A stretch of 64,000 nt of DNA from Sphingobacteruim zhuxiongii (lineage in GTDB: Bacteria > Bacteroidota > Bacteroidia > Sphingobacteriales > Sphingobacteriaceae), in contig NZ_CP045652.1 in assembly GCF_009557615.1 (NCBI RefSeq), positions 1,860,001 to 1,924,000 on the forward strand. Reading direction: 5' to 3'. The notes under the pieces are model-generated. The model saw only the letters and a program-made list of their open reading frames with translations, searched no databases and was not told the DNA's origin. Below are positions 18,357 to 27,808 of the stretch, in pieces; position 1 is the stretch's first letter, and the number at the start of each line of letters is the position of its first letter. Made by a program: the position numbers and the translations under genes.

Positions 18357-19907
18357 ATGAAAAAAATATATCAAGTACTTACCCTTTCAGCCTGTTTCGC
18401 TTGGACAGTACCAGCATCAGCGCAGGAAGGAACGCAATCTATTATTGAGCAAGAGCAAGAGATCGAATACTTACAGTGGGAGCATAGTCATAATGCTGCC
18501 GGCTTAACCTTAGATCAGCCAAAGCAACATTCTAGTGTGGCTGGAGGCTACTCGAAAACAACTGGCAATTTCCGTCGTCCACAAACAGGGGAAACATTGA
18601 GCGATTTAAATCTATATACACGTGGTAATCTTTATTTAAAGAACTCCTATGTACAGGGATATTTTAAATATTCTAGAAATAGAATTGAAGATGCGGAATA
18701 TAATACTTCGCTAATTGACCCATTCCGTGGGATGCCTTATGCCTATGCCGATACGAATTCGTCAGATTGGTTGAATCAGCATTATGCAATAGGTTTTAAG
18801 GCTTCCAGTGCCACGCTCGGGGAGAAATGGCACATTGGTGTGTCGGGAAATTACAAGGCATCCTCTGGGGCTAAACAACGTGATATTAGAACCGTTAATA
18901 AATACTATCAGCTCGATTTACAACCTAGTGTTATATATTCTATTGATGAGCAAAATCACTTGGGTGCAAATTTCTTTTATAAGAATTATAAAGAAGAATC
19001 GAATAACAGTAATGCGATAGACTATGAATCGCAGCCATATTATGCTTTGTTAGGTTTAGGGAATTCGATTAATTACCTAGGATCAGGACGTACTACGAAT
19101 TACCTTGGCGATGCCCTAGGCGGTGGTTTACAATATCAGTATCAGGGTCCAGTTAAGGTTTTATTGCAAGCGAATTATACCGTACTGGCTGAAGATGCAG
19201 AGATATCGTTTACCAATGCACGGCCTGGAGGTTCTATTTTGAAAAAGGAGTGGGATGGAAGTCTACAGTTGCAAAAAGGAAGTGACTTGTATTTACACGG
19301 TTTTCGTGCGGACTTTTTGACTTCGAAGAGCAAAGGAATTGAATATATAAATGAGTTTGTCAGTGGGATAGATAGTGAAGGCTACTACACCCGCTTCCAG
19401 AGTGTTCGCTCCACTTACGAGCGAAAGGCTTTTTCTGGAAAATATGAATTACTACGCAAATCAGGCGATGCCTACAATTGGAAAGCTTCGGCGCGTGTGG
19501 GTTATTCTAAAATGGACGATCGGTACTTAATTCCGGCTTCGCGTATGTTTGCTGAGAATCTTCTTTATGGTCTAGAAGCCCATAAATTGTTTAATTTATC
19601 AACAGCTTTAAAGTCTCAGCTATCAATCGGTTTGAAAGTGAATTTAAATAAGAATCTATCTGGAGCTTACGATTACAGCGGTTCGGATGCTGAAACTATA
19701 ACAGTCACTGATTTGGAGACTCGCAATTATCAGTATTACAAAGCCGACTATCAACAATTTGAAGTTCCAATTTACTATGCACAGCAATTGCGAGCAAGTT
19801 CGAACGTGCAGCTGTTTGTAAAAGGCAATCTCGGAATTTTAAAGACCGATTCTTACACATTTAAAGATCGCAAATCATTTAATTTTAGTGTTGGAGCGAC
19901 ATTTTAA
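18357..19907 (+). CDS. DUF6850 family outer-membrane beta-barrel protein
   Basis: A 516-residue protein. The ATG at 18357 begins a good signal peptide (MKKIYQVLTLSACFAWTVPASA); the open frame upstream overlaps the previous gene. The mature part is a long run of beta strands with aromatic girdles, and ends KSFNFSVGATF with terminal Phe. It fits the DUF6850 barrel family that accompanies DUF4876 and a TonB receptor. It starts 17 bases after the DUF4876 stop. The function is unknown; a second outer-membrane pore or export barrel in the same system is an inference. Confidence 0.82.
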   Translation: MKKIYQVLTLSACFAWTVPASAQEGTQSIIEQEQEIEYLQWEHSHNAAGLTLDQPKQHSSVAGGYSKTTGNFRRPQTGETLSDLNLYTRGNLYLKNSYVQGYFKYSRNRIEDAEYNTSLIDPFRGMPYAYADTNSSDWLNQHYAIGFKASSATLGEKWHIGVSGNYKASSGAKQRDIRTVNKYYQLDLQPSVIYSIDEQNHLGANFFYKNYKEESNNSNAIDYESQPYYALLGLGNSINYLGSGRTTNYLGDALGGGLQYQYQGPVKVLLQANYTVLAEDAEISFTNARPGGSILKKEWDGSLQLQKGSDLYLHGFRADFLTSKSKGIEYINEFVSGIDSEGYYTRFQSVRSTYERKAFSGKYELLRKSGDAYNWKASARVGYSKMDDRYLIPASRMFAENLLYGLEAHKLFNLSTALKSQLSIGLKVNLNKNLSGAYDYSGSDAETITVTDLETRNYQYYKADYQQFEVPIYYAQQLRASSNVQLFVKGNLGILKTDSYTFKDRKSFNFSVGATF

Positions 19908-19962
19908 CAGAAATAAGGCTTTATATTTGTAGTATTAGCAAAGGATTATAAAAGAATAGAAG

Positions 19963-20583
19963 ATGAAAAAATTAATGAGTTTTGTCATGCTGCTTGCAGC
20001 GATGGCGCTAAATGCCCAAGCCCAACAGACGAAAGAGGTAAAGCCTAGAGCAGTTTTACCTGCAGAGGTTCAAATAAAGATTGCTACACAGGCGGCACCT
20101 GCGGAATTCCGAGATGCTGCAAAAGTATTAGGTTACAGCCCTGAGGGTAAATTTGTGACCCTACGCGAGGGTTCAAACGGTTTTATTTGCTTGGCACCGG
20201 ATTATCGGATGTCGGTTTATTATGCCTACTGTTACCCAGAGAGCTTAGAGCCGTTTATGGCTAGAGGTCGTGAATTGACAGCGGACGGAAAGCGCAAACA
20301 ACGTGATGAAATTCGTGAGGCAGAATTTAAGGCTGGTAAGTTATCGATTCCACAGACACCAAGTATGCTTTATGGATACTGGGGAGATGCGGATAAGTTA
20401 AATGCAGAAACTGGTGAGATTGCAGAAGCAAAACGTCGTTATGTAATTTATGTTCCTTTCGCTAAAGCGGCTGATTACGGTATGGCAAATAAGGGAAATA
20501 ATATAGGTATGCCTTGGTTGATGGATGAAGGAACTTATAAAGCGCATATTATGATTACGCCTCCTTTAGATCATAAACACTAA
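19963..20583 (+). CDS. Secreted protein of unknown function, last gene of the TonB/DUF4876/DUF6850 operon
   Basis: A 206-residue protein with a signal peptide (MKKLMSFVMLLAAMALNAQA). The mature part is soluble, with Cys residues in GFICLAPDY and YYAYCYPESLEP, and ends in a His-containing tail (HIMITPPLDHKH). I recognise no enzyme family. It lies 55 bases after DUF6850 and just before a strong terminator, so it is likely in the same transcript and may be a periplasmic component of the system. Confidence 0.7.
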   Translation: MKKLMSFVMLLAAMALNAQAQQTKEVKPRAVLPAEVQIKIATQAAPAEFRDAAKVLGYSPEGKFVTLREGSNGFICLAPDYRMSVYYAYCYPESLEPFMARGRELTADGKRKQRDEIREAEFKAGKLSIPQTPSMLYGYWGDADKLNAETGEIAEAKRRYVIYVPFAKAADYGMANKGNNIGMPWLMDEGTYKAHIMITPPLDHKH

Positions 20584-20600
20584 AGATAAAGAATTAGAAA

Positions 20601-20635
20601 AGCCGGTCACTAATAGCATAGTGACCGGCTTTTTT
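20601..20635 (+). terminator. Strong rho-independent terminator ending the TonB operon
   Basis: AGCCGGTCAC at 20601-20610 pairs perfectly with GTGACCGGCT at 20621-20630. A T run follows. Confidence 0.93.
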
Positions 20636-20668
20636 ATGCCTATAAAAGGCTATCTTTTGTATGTCCAA

Positions 20669-22894
20669 TTAGATCTTGTGCGATGCTGCATGGATTCTGT
20701 TTTTTGTCTTCAAGGCTTCATTCTTTACTGCGGCAGGCGCATCGGAAGCGATAATACTTTCGCAACCTTCCACAATTGCTTCTCGCTGGTAAGAAAGGGT
20801 AAACCATCCTAAAGCTTCTAATGCATTTGTTCTTACGTTCTCTGAATTTTTATTGTCTTTGGCTAAATCAATAACCGCAGGTACTACACGGTGATGTCTA
20901 TATAGTCGTAAGGACTTGATTTCACTTAGTTTTTCCTTTTCAGAAAGCTCTGGATTTTGCAGTGCTTTTAATAGTTCCTCGGATTTTGATTTATAGTAAT
21001 CCAAGTCTTTGTCGAGTTTGTTTGCTAATTCTTCACGACCTGCAATCGCCGGATTGTTACGAATTAATTCATTAACATGTTGCTTCGCTAGATCAGGGTT
21101 CATAAACTGAAGAGCCCAACGAGCACGATAAGCGATACGCTCAGAATGCGGGTCATTGATATAGAACTCAATTAAATCTTTTGAGAAATCATCGGATCCA
21201 TAGTCTGTCAAGTCATAAATTGCACGACGACGGATGTATTCATATGAGTCACCTTTGGCGGCATGTAATACTTCCTGGTACTCTTTATTTTCAAATCGAC
21301 GTAATAACTGAAATGCTTGCATGCGTGTAGGCTCAAAAGCGGAGTTGAAATAGTATTCCTTTAAAAGTGGGGAAACCTCTTTTTCGGGAAGAATATTAGT
21401 CAGTTTGTTCAGCGCTAAGGATTGTAAATCGGCGTCATTTTCTTGGAGTACTTTTTTCCAATAGCTCGCCGACTTGTTTAATGTTGCCGCCTCATTCAAT
21501 TCTTTTGCTTTCGAAGACGCATAGTGGAATGTTGGGTCTCCATGAATATGCGTTTCTAAATAAGCGATATGTTTTAGCCAATTTCCAATACGGTATCCGT
21601 TTGTTAATAAGCCCATCATTTCGGTCGGCCATAAATCTTGAAGTACACCTACAGAATTAGCAATGGCTGCAATATTCTCATTATTGGAGAAAGGGTAGTA
21701 TCCAGCAATGTAATTATCGAGTTGGAAAGAACCGGTTAAACAACTGTTTAGATAAACGACTTTAGATTTGATACCGGCGTCTTTCAGGTCGTCCATTTGT
21801 ACATCTAGATTGATGTTATAGATGGAGTCTGCTTCGATGGATTTTGGATCGAAAGCATCAGCAAACCACTTGTCTGATACGCCTAACGAAGTTTTAAATC
21901 CGTCGATTGTTTTTTGTACGTCTCGGCCATCTTCTTTTGCATTTCTAACTTTTGAGCGTAGGTATCGTCCGACATTCTCCATAGAAGGCTGTGGACTGGA
22001 TACGTAAGGGTAACCGTTTAACAGTTGTAGCGTTGCAGTTCCGTGTCCAGTCATATATGCGAAATCAATATCGTTTCGCTTTAGTTCCGACAATAGATTG
22101 AACTTCATGAAATCAGCGTTTCTGAAGTTTAAGAACTTCACAGATCCTCCTGGTTTGAAGAGCTGCGGCATCTGTGCTTTTAAGGCCAATGCTTCCCCTG
22201 TGATTGAGTTTACAGCATTGGAGTTGTAGCCATGCCCGTAAGATGCAATCATATCATCTAATGGGTATTCTTTGCCACGTAGAGCTACTAAGCGTTTTAA
22301 GTAGTCTTTAATTTTTTGAATTTTATCTTCACCTGCAGCAACCGGAGGCTTAATCCTTGCAGAATAGATATCCATTTCTAGATATTGTGGTGATTCTGCT
22401 TTAAGGGAGTAGTAATGCAATAACTTTCTAGACGCCGCTGTATCTTGTTTTAAATAATCAAATTGCAAGTCGAAGTCATCGTAGAAACGGTCAGAGGGTA
22501 CTGATGATTTATCCCAACGTATATTTTGATTGATCTTCAAGGCCGAGGTCATAAACTGCGCATCGCGAAGCATCGGGATAGGGATATCTCCAATCAATAC
22601 GGTTCCTTCTAAAGGAGACTTTTTATTTTGATATAAGTCTTTTAGAATTTCACGAATCTTATCAGGTGATTCCCAGTTTGCATAAATAATATAGGTGCCA
22701 AGTCCATCCTTTTCTACAAGTTTCTTATATGCAGCAATTTCATCTTTTGCGGCATCGTATGTTTTCCTATCTACAACAATAGCGAAGCTTGTTTTTGACG
22801 AGATGTTTGGTTTTTCAATTTCTTGTCCTGTTGCCGCTAAAGCAGAGATCGCTAAGGCAAAGGTTAAGGTAGATTTAATTTTTTTTAAGAACAT
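20669..22894 (-). CDS. Exported gingipain/caspase-fold protein with HEAT repeats
   Basis: A 741-residue protein with signal peptide (ends ALAATG-QE). Residues about 35-460 look like a clan-CD cysteine-peptidase fold. They include KTSFAIVVDRKTY and GTVLIGDIPIP, the His motif YMTGHGT (His about 284) and the Cys motif VYLNSCLTGSF (Cys about 385). This His-then-Cys order and spacing fit C25-like proteases. Residues about 480-740 are helical HEAT-like repeats (LQSLALNKLTNILPEKEV, YEYIRRRAIYDLTDYG, VRTNALEALGWFTLSY). No type-IX secretion tail is obvious. It may be a protease, or a pseudo-protease scaffold with repeats for partner binding. It is a single gene, convergent to the TonB operon. Confidence 0.75.
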   Translation of the reverse strand: MFLKKIKSTLTFALAISALAATGQEIEKPNISSKTSFAIVVDRKTYDAAKDEIAAYKKLVEKDGLGTYIIYANWESPDKIREILKDLYQNKKSPLEGTVLIGDIPIPMLRDAQFMTSALKINQNIRWDKSSVPSDRFYDDFDLQFDYLKQDTAASRKLLHYYSLKAESPQYLEMDIYSARIKPPVAAGEDKIQKIKDYLKRLVALRGKEYPLDDMIASYGHGYNSNAVNSITGEALALKAQMPQLFKPGGSVKFLNFRNADFMKFNLLSELKRNDIDFAYMTGHGTATLQLLNGYPYVSSPQPSMENVGRYLRSKVRNAKEDGRDVQKTIDGFKTSLGVSDKWFADAFDPKSIEADSIYNINLDVQMDDLKDAGIKSKVVYLNSCLTGSFQLDNYIAGYYPFSNNENIAAIANSVGVLQDLWPTEMMGLLTNGYRIGNWLKHIAYLETHIHGDPTFHYASSKAKELNEAATLNKSASYWKKVLQENDADLQSLALNKLTNILPEKEVSPLLKEYYFNSAFEPTRMQAFQLLRRFENKEYQEVLHAAKGDSYEYIRRRAIYDLTDYGSDDFSKDLIEFYINDPHSERIAYRARWALQFMNPDLAKQHVNELIRNNPAIAGREELANKLDKDLDYYKSKSEELLKALQNPELSEKEKLSEIKSLRLYRHHRVVPAVIDLAKDNKNSENVRTNALEALGWFTLSYQREAIVEGCESIIASDAPAAVKNEALKTKNRIHAASHKI

Positions 22895-23238
22895 TGCTAA
22901 TCATTTCGTTTACACCTTACAAAAATGCAATAAAAAGCTGGTGAAATGATAATTTATATGTAAAAATAGGCGATGAGATGAGTTTTTAAGACTCGGTTAT
23001 CTGAATCAGAAATTAAGAGAATTGCGCATGTTCAAGTATTGATTTTGGCTGTTGGATAAAGGTGAGGCAAACGAATCTTCAACACTGACAAGAGTCAATG
23101 ATTCCCTAACAAAATGCTATTGTTTATTTAATAGTTAATAGCACTGTGTAAATTAGTTAATAGTTAGATTTGAATAAATCAATTTTTAATGATTGAATCC
23201 AAGGGCTGTTCACTATTTCTATCTCCGGAGGGATACTT
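22895..23238. other. Divergent intergenic region
   Basis: No gene is seen in these 344 bases between divergent genes. They hold the AT-rich repeat TTAATAGTTA twice and a 7-bp inverted repeat TGCTATT/AATAGCA (23115-23143). Promoters for both flanking genes must be here, but none matches the consensus well. Confidence 0.5.
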
Positions 23239-23544
23239 ATGAAATCACTTCTTTTGCAGACGAAGGCCACCGTCGACAAAATATTGAAGCTATTGATATT
23301 GCATTTCGAATCACAAAATGAATTACCAGATGGGACTCCGCGGCAACAAGGTTCCTTAGACATTGAGAATCCAGAACTTATATTATTGGATGCGCAGGAT
23401 GTACAGCGTTTATTAAAAATAGGACGAAGTACTTATTATCGGTGGGTTGGGAGTGGTTTGCTAAATCCTATACGTATTGGCGGCCGTCATTACTACAGTC
23501 CGAGATTGATTGAGGATTTAAAGGCAACGATGGATTCGTGCTAG
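23239..23544 (+). CDS. Helix-turn-helix (MerR/excisionase-like HTH_17) protein
   Basis: A 101-residue protein. The C-terminal half is an HTH_17 domain (LLDAQDVQRLLKIGRSTYYRWVGSGLLNPIRIGGRHYYS), as in excisionases and mobile-element regulators of Bacteroidota. The N-terminal half is helical with no known domain. There is no integrase or mobilisation gene beside it. It may be a remnant regulator of a lost element or a stand-alone DNA-binding protein. Confidence 0.8.
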   Translation: MKSLLLQTKATVDKILKLLILHFESQNELPDGTPRQQGSLDIENPELILLDAQDVQRLLKIGRSTYYRWVGSGLLNPIRIGGRHYYSPRLIEDLKATMDSC

Positions 23545-23611
23545 TAGGTTAAATTGGAAGAATCAATTAGGCTCAGTAACATGCTGAACCTAATTGAAAC
23601 GTTCTTTCATT

Positions 23612-25243
23612 TTATTTTTCTATTTCTTTAAGACTTGCCATTTTCTTGTATTCTAGGAAGCCCTTGATATCTTCGAAATGCTCGCGAACGCGTTGGTTTC
23701 CAAATTCAAATACCTTAGTTGCTAGTCCGTCTAAGAAATCACGGTCGTGAGATACTAATATTAGGGTTCCATCGAATTCTTGAAGTGCATCTTTGATAAT
23801 GTCCTTTGTTTTCATATCCAAGTGGTTTGTCGGCTCATCGAGGATCAACACATTCACAGGTTCTAATAGAAGTTTAATCATTGCGAGGCGTGTTTTCTCA
23901 CCTCCTGAAAGTACTTTTACCTTCTTGGTTGTATCGTCGCCACTGAACATAAATGCGCCTAGTAGATCTTTGATTTTTACGCGTACATCACCTACAGCAA
24001 TTTGGTCAATCGTTTCGAAAACGGTCATCTCTTCATCTAAGAGTGCAGCTTGATTCTGTGCGAAGTAACCAATCTTGGCGTTGTGACCCACTTTTAGTGT
24101 ACCTTCAATATCAATTTCTCCCATAATTGCTCTAATCATGGTTGACTTACCTTCGCCATTTTTTCCAACAAATGCTACCTTTTGCCCACGTTCGATAACC
24201 ATGTTAGCGTCTTTGAATACTAAATGATCGCCGTATGATTTACATAAGTCTTCCACGATAACAGGGTATGTACCTGAACGTGGAGAAGGAGGGAACTTTA
24301 AACGAAGTGCTGAATTATCGACCTCATCGATTTGGATAACCTCTAGTTTCTCCAACATTTTTACACGAGATTGTACTTGTAATGTTTTTGAATAGGTTCC
24401 TTTAAAACGATCGATGAACTCCTGATTGTCGGCAATAAATCGCTGTTGCTCTTCATATGCTTTCAACTGATGCAGTCTACGTTCTTTACGAAGTTCCAAA
24501 TAATGACTATACTTCGCTTTGTAATCGTAGATCTTACCCATCGTCACCTCGATTGTGCGGTTGGTAATATTATCAACAAAAGCACGGTCGTGAGAGATAA
24601 CAATAACGGCTTTGGCTTGGGTTAACAAGAAGTCTTCTAACCATTGAATACTTTCAATATCCATGTGGTTTGTTGGCTCATCGAGTAGGATTAGATCTGG
24701 TTTTTTCAATAAGATCTTCGCTAGCTCAATTCTCATCCGCCATCCGCCTGAAAATTCTGATGTTTGACGAGTGAAGTCTGAGCGTTCAAAACCTAATCCC
24801 TTCAAGACCTTCTCTACCTCTGCATCATAGTTCGTTTCTTCAATCGAATAGAACTTTTCGCTAAGCTCCGAGACGCGTTCGATAAGCTTCATGTAATCAT
24901 CCGTTTCGTAGTCTGTACGAATGTTTAACTGCTCATTCAGCTCTTCTAGCTCATCACGCATTTTATATACCTCGTCGAAGGCTTTTGATGTTTCCTCAAA
25001 AACCGTCATGTTGTCTTTCGTCAACAAGTGCTGTGGTAAGTAGGCAATCACCGCGTCTTTAGGACCGGTAACCGCACCTGTCGTTGGCTTCCCAACACCT
25101 GCAATAATCTTTAGTAATGTTGATTTTCCAGCACCATTTTTACCCATTAAGGCGATTTTATCATTCTCATTAATTGCGAATGATACATCGCTGAAAAGTG
25201 TTGTTCCACCAAAGGAAACCGAGATGTTATTTACGTTAACCAC
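23612..25243 (-). CDS. ABC-F family ATPase (ribosome-associated type)
   Basis: A 543-residue protein with two ABC ATPase domains and no membrane segment. Domain 1 has Walker A GKNGAGKST, signature SGGWRMR and Walker B LILLDEPTNHMD. Domain 2 has GKNGEGKST, SGGEKTR and VLILDEPTNHLD. The linker between them is long, charged and helical (about 240-320: YEEQQRFIADNQEFIDRFKG), the region that reaches the ribosomal P/E site in EttA-like factors. The family assists translation or protects ribosomes from antibiotics. Nothing here marks it as a resistance subtype, so a housekeeping role is more likely. Confidence 0.93.
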   Translation of the reverse strand: MVNVNNISVSFGGTTLFSDVSFAINENDKIALMGKNGAGKSTLLKIIAGVGKPTTGAVTGPKDAVIAYLPQHLLTKDNMTVFEETSKAFDEVYKMRDELEELNEQLNIRTDYETDDYMKLIERVSELSEKFYSIEETNYDAEVEKVLKGLGFERSDFTRQTSEFSGGWRMRIELAKILLKKPDLILLDEPTNHMDIESIQWLEDFLLTQAKAVIVISHDRAFVDNITNRTIEVTMGKIYDYKAKYSHYLELRKERRLHQLKAYEEQQRFIADNQEFIDRFKGTYSKTLQVQSRVKMLEKLEVIQIDEVDNSALRLKFPPSPRSGTYPVIVEDLCKSYGDHLVFKDANMVIERGQKVAFVGKNGEGKSTMIRAIMGEIDIEGTLKVGHNAKIGYFAQNQAALLDEEMTVFETIDQIAVGDVRVKIKDLLGAFMFSGDDTTKKVKVLSGGEKTRLAMIKLLLEPVNVLILDEPTNHLDMKTKDIIKDALQEFDGTLILVSHDRDFLDGLATKVFEFGNQRVREHFEDIKGFLEYKKMASLKEIEK

Positions 25244-25278
25244 TATAGCTTATTTTTAATCAGCTGCAAAGATAGTTT

Positions 25279-25313
25279 TTAGATATTAGATTTCAGATAG
25301 GAGAATTTAGAAG
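25279..25313 (+). repeat. Heptad array, 5 units
   Basis: Units in register: TTAGATA, TTAGATT, TCAGATA, GGAGAAT, TTAGAAG. It lies 35 bases upstream of the ABC-F start and reads away from that gene into the gap. Confidence 0.8.
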
Positions 25314-25444
25314 TTCGTCGGATTCAAGCTTGGAATAGAGGTGGCGCTTATTTTGCTTTTTCAAGAATCAATACCGCTGGGTATCACTATATCTGTTTTA
25401 TATTTCCTGGAAATATTATACTTTTAATCTTCAAATAAATCAAT

Positions 25445-26134
25445 GTGGTAAAAAAGAGAGTGTTGCAAGGTTTATCAGATCGACAATTAGAGCGATATAT
25501 TGCATCCGATAGTCGATATGTTTCCGAGGCTGTTGAGCTTGCGTTTGAGATTCTACAATCTCGAAACCGCGTGTTCACGGAGGAAGAGATTCTTGCGGTT
25601 CAAGCGCTAATCGATAAGAAAAAGGAAGAAGAAAAGGTCGAAGAATTGCAAGACTACCGCACGATTAAGGATGAGTATTATACGGATGATCCTTCAAGTA
25701 TAGCTCTCTATAGCGATTACCTGGTTTATGTATTTAACCTTATTTTCGGTTTCCCATTTGCGACAGGATTACAAGTTTGGAATTTTGTAAAGCTGGAGAA
25801 ATATCAAGCCATCATTCCAACGATTTTGTATGGTATCGTTTTCACAGGAATTCAATGGTTCTCGATGCCGTATATGATTCAGCTTCGTGATGCTTGGGAT
25901 TTTCGACGGAATGGAATTATTGTTCTATTGATTCCAGCGATTGGATGCTTGGGATTTTATCTGCTAAAAAAACTATATTATCCAAAAGGGGAGAAGTATC
26001 GCACAAAGTCATTCCTGCCAGCACTGATCATTTGTGCGGTACTTTCACTATTGTATCGCTTCTATTTGAAAGATACGATAGGACATGGTATTGAGTTGAG
26101 TGTGTTTTTGGAGATTTTAAATGGGAGACATTAG
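25445..26134 (+). CDS. Polytopic membrane protein of unknown function
   Basis: A 229-residue protein starting at GTG (25445). The N-terminal 80 residues are cytosolic and charged (LSDRQLERYIASDSRYVSEAVELAFEILQSRNRVFTEEE, then a Lys/Glu-rich helix). They are followed by about four hydrophobic segments (about 92-112, 120-138, 152-172 and 188-205). The N-terminal motif occurs in a group of Bacteroidota membrane proteins without known role. The stop codon TAG is itself part of a heptad repeat unit. Confidence 0.7.
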   Translation: MVKKRVLQGLSDRQLERYIASDSRYVSEAVELAFEILQSRNRVFTEEEILAVQALIDKKKEEEKVEELQDYRTIKDEYYTDDPSSIALYSDYLVYVFNLIFGFPFATGLQVWNFVKLEKYQAIIPTILYGIVFTGIQWFSMPYMIQLRDAWDFRRNGIIVLLIPAIGCLGFYLLKKLYYPKGEKYRTKSFLPALIICAVLSLLYRFYLKDTIGHGIELSVFLEILNGRH

Positions 26135-26179
26135 ATTTTAGATATGAGACATTAGATATTAGACATTAGATATTTGACG
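26124..26179 (+). repeat. Heptad array, 8 units, left arm of an inverted pair
   Basis: In-register units: GGAGACA, TTAGATT, TTAGATA, TGAGACA, TTAGATA, TTAGACA, TTAGATA, TTTGACG. The second unit supplies the stop codon of the upstream membrane-protein gene. Confidence 0.93.
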
Positions 26180-26260
26180 TATGATTTAAGTTATAAAATA
26201 GTAGACTAAAGACATCGAAAATAACTCTAAACGCTGCTAATTTCGCATTTTTATTAATAA

Positions 26261-26330
26261 ATCTAAGATCTAATATCTCACATCTAATATCTAACATCTC
26301 ATATCTAAAATATAACATCTAACATCTCAT
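26261..26330 (-). repeat. Heptad array, 10 units, right arm of an inverted pair
   Basis: On the plus strand the units read ATCTAAG, ATCTAAT, ATCTCAC, ATCTAAT, ATCTAAC, ATCTCAT, ATCTAAA, ATATAAC, ATCTAAC, ATCTCAT. This is the reverse complement of the left array. It starts at the prpD stop codon. The two arms can pair around an 81-base centre. Confidence 0.93.
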
Positions 26331-27778
26331 CAACAATACATATCCACTAGTTCATTCACTTTCAATTTCACGAAAGTATCGTAATCTAACGTATGTTCGA
26401 TTGCAGTTTTTTGTTGCTTTTCGGCGAATACGCGCGCAATATTAATTTTATATTTTTCGATAAGTTTCGGAATTCCTTCATCACGGCGGCGCTTATGTCC
26501 GATAGGGTATTCAACTACTACCTCAGGCAATACAGTACCGTCTTCGAGCTCTAAGGTTAACGCATTGGCGATTGATCTTTTCTCAGGGTCATGGTAATCT
26601 ACGGTGAACTGAGGGTCTTCATGACAAGTGATTCTATCCCGTAGGGCATCAATACGAGTGTCTGTAGCAACATTGTCTTCATAATCTGCAGCTGTTAAGC
26701 GTCCGAAGATTAAAGGTACGGCAACCATGTATTGTATCGCGTGATCCCGATCTGCAGGGTTATGTAGCGGACCTTTTTTATCGATGATTCGAATAGCTGC
26801 CTCATGCGTCCTGATTTTAATTGACTTGATATCTGCGGCTGTTTTTCCGAGTTGTTTTAATTGTTCATGTAGGGTCATGGCTGCTTCTACAGCGGTTTGC
26901 GAGTGGAACTCCGCTGGGAACGAGATTTTGAATAATACGTTCTCCATTACGTATGAACCATAGCTACGCTGGAATTTGAAAGCTTGTCCTTTGAAGGATA
27001 CGTCATAGAATCCCCATATCGGCGCGGTTAACACAGAAGGGTATCCCATTTCACCTTTTTGAGCAATTAAGGCTAGTCTTACAGCTCTAGATGTTGCGTC
27101 GCCGGCAGCCCATGATTTTCTACTTCCGGTATTTGGCGCGTGACGATATGTTCTTAGAGACTGGCCATCGACGAATGCTAATGAAATAGCGTTGATCAAT
27201 TCGTCTTTGCTCAATCCGATTAACTTGCCGACAACAGCTGTAGAGGCAACTTTCACTAGGATAACATGATCTAAACCTACCTTGTTAAATGAGTTTTCTA
27301 AGGCAAGAACCCCTTGGATTTCATGCGCCATAACCATTGCTTCTAAAACCTTATCCATGGTTAATGGCTCTTTCCCTTCGGCGATTCGATTTCTAGAAAT
27401 CCAATCAGCAACAGCTAGGATACCACCTAAGTTATCTGAAGGATGTCCCCATTCTGCGGCAAGCCAAGTGTCGTTGAAGTCTAGCCAGCGTACCATAGCA
27501 CCAATATTAAAAGCGGCTTGAATGGGGTCTAATTGATAAGGAGTACCAGGAACCTTGGCTCCGTTAGGAACAATAGTGCCTGGAACAATCGGACCGAGTA
27601 ATTTTGTGCAGGCAGGATAGGTAAGGGCTTCGAAGCCACAGCCTATAGTGTCTAGAAAGCAGTAATGTGCTGTTTTAAGAGCGAGACTACTTGTAATTTT
27701 ATATTCTAAAACGTAATCGGCAATATCGACTAGTACCTGATCAGGCTGAGGTCGATTGTTTGAAATAAAGGATGACAT
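26330..27778 (-). CDS. prpD: 2-methylcitrate dehydratase
   Basis: A 482-residue MmgE/PrpD family enzyme. It dehydrates 2-methylcitrate to 2-methylaconitate (in some species also citrate/aconitate) in the methylcitrate cycle that burns propionyl-CoA. The family signature appears in [46 protein letters not shown] and [26 protein letters not shown]. The C-terminal part has [15 protein letters not shown]-like and [17 protein letters not shown] segments. The length equals PrpD rather than the shorter relatives. It is the third gene of prpB-prpC-prpD, 30 bases after prpC. No separate AcnD/PrpF is in view. Confidence 0.95.
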   Translation of the reverse strand: MSSFISNNRPQPDQVLVDIADYVLEYKITSSLALKTAHYCFLDTIGCGFEALTYPACTKLLGPIVPGTIVPNGAKVPGTPYQLDPIQAAFNIGAMVRWLDFNDTWLAAEWGHPSDNLGGILAVADWISRNRIAEGKEPLTMDKVLEAMVMAHEIQGVLALENSFNKVGLDHVILVKVASTAVVGKLIGLSKDELINAISLAFVDGQSLRTYRHAPNTGSRKSWAAGDATSRAVRLALIAQKGEMGYPSVLTAPIWGFYDVSFKGQAFKFQRSYGSYVMENVLFKISFPAEFHSQTAVEAAMTLHEQLKQLGKTAADIKSIKIRTHEAAIRIIDKKGPLHNPADRDHAIQYMVAVPLIFGRLTAADYEDNVATDTRIDALRDRITCHEDPQFTVDYHDPEKRSIANALTLELEDGTVLPEVVVEYPIGHKRRRDEGIPKLIEKYKINIARVFAEKQQKTAIEHTLDYDTFVKLKVNELVDMYC

Positions 27779-27808
27779 ATACTATATAAATTCTTTTTAC
27801 TAAGGTTA

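Noticed and set aside
23115-23143. Inverted repeat TGCTATT/AATAGCA as an operator
   Set aside because: It is only 7 bp, in very AT-rich sequence, so chance is likely.
26124-26330. CRISPR-like periodic sequence
   Set aside because: The period is 7 bases with no spacers, and no cas genes are near.
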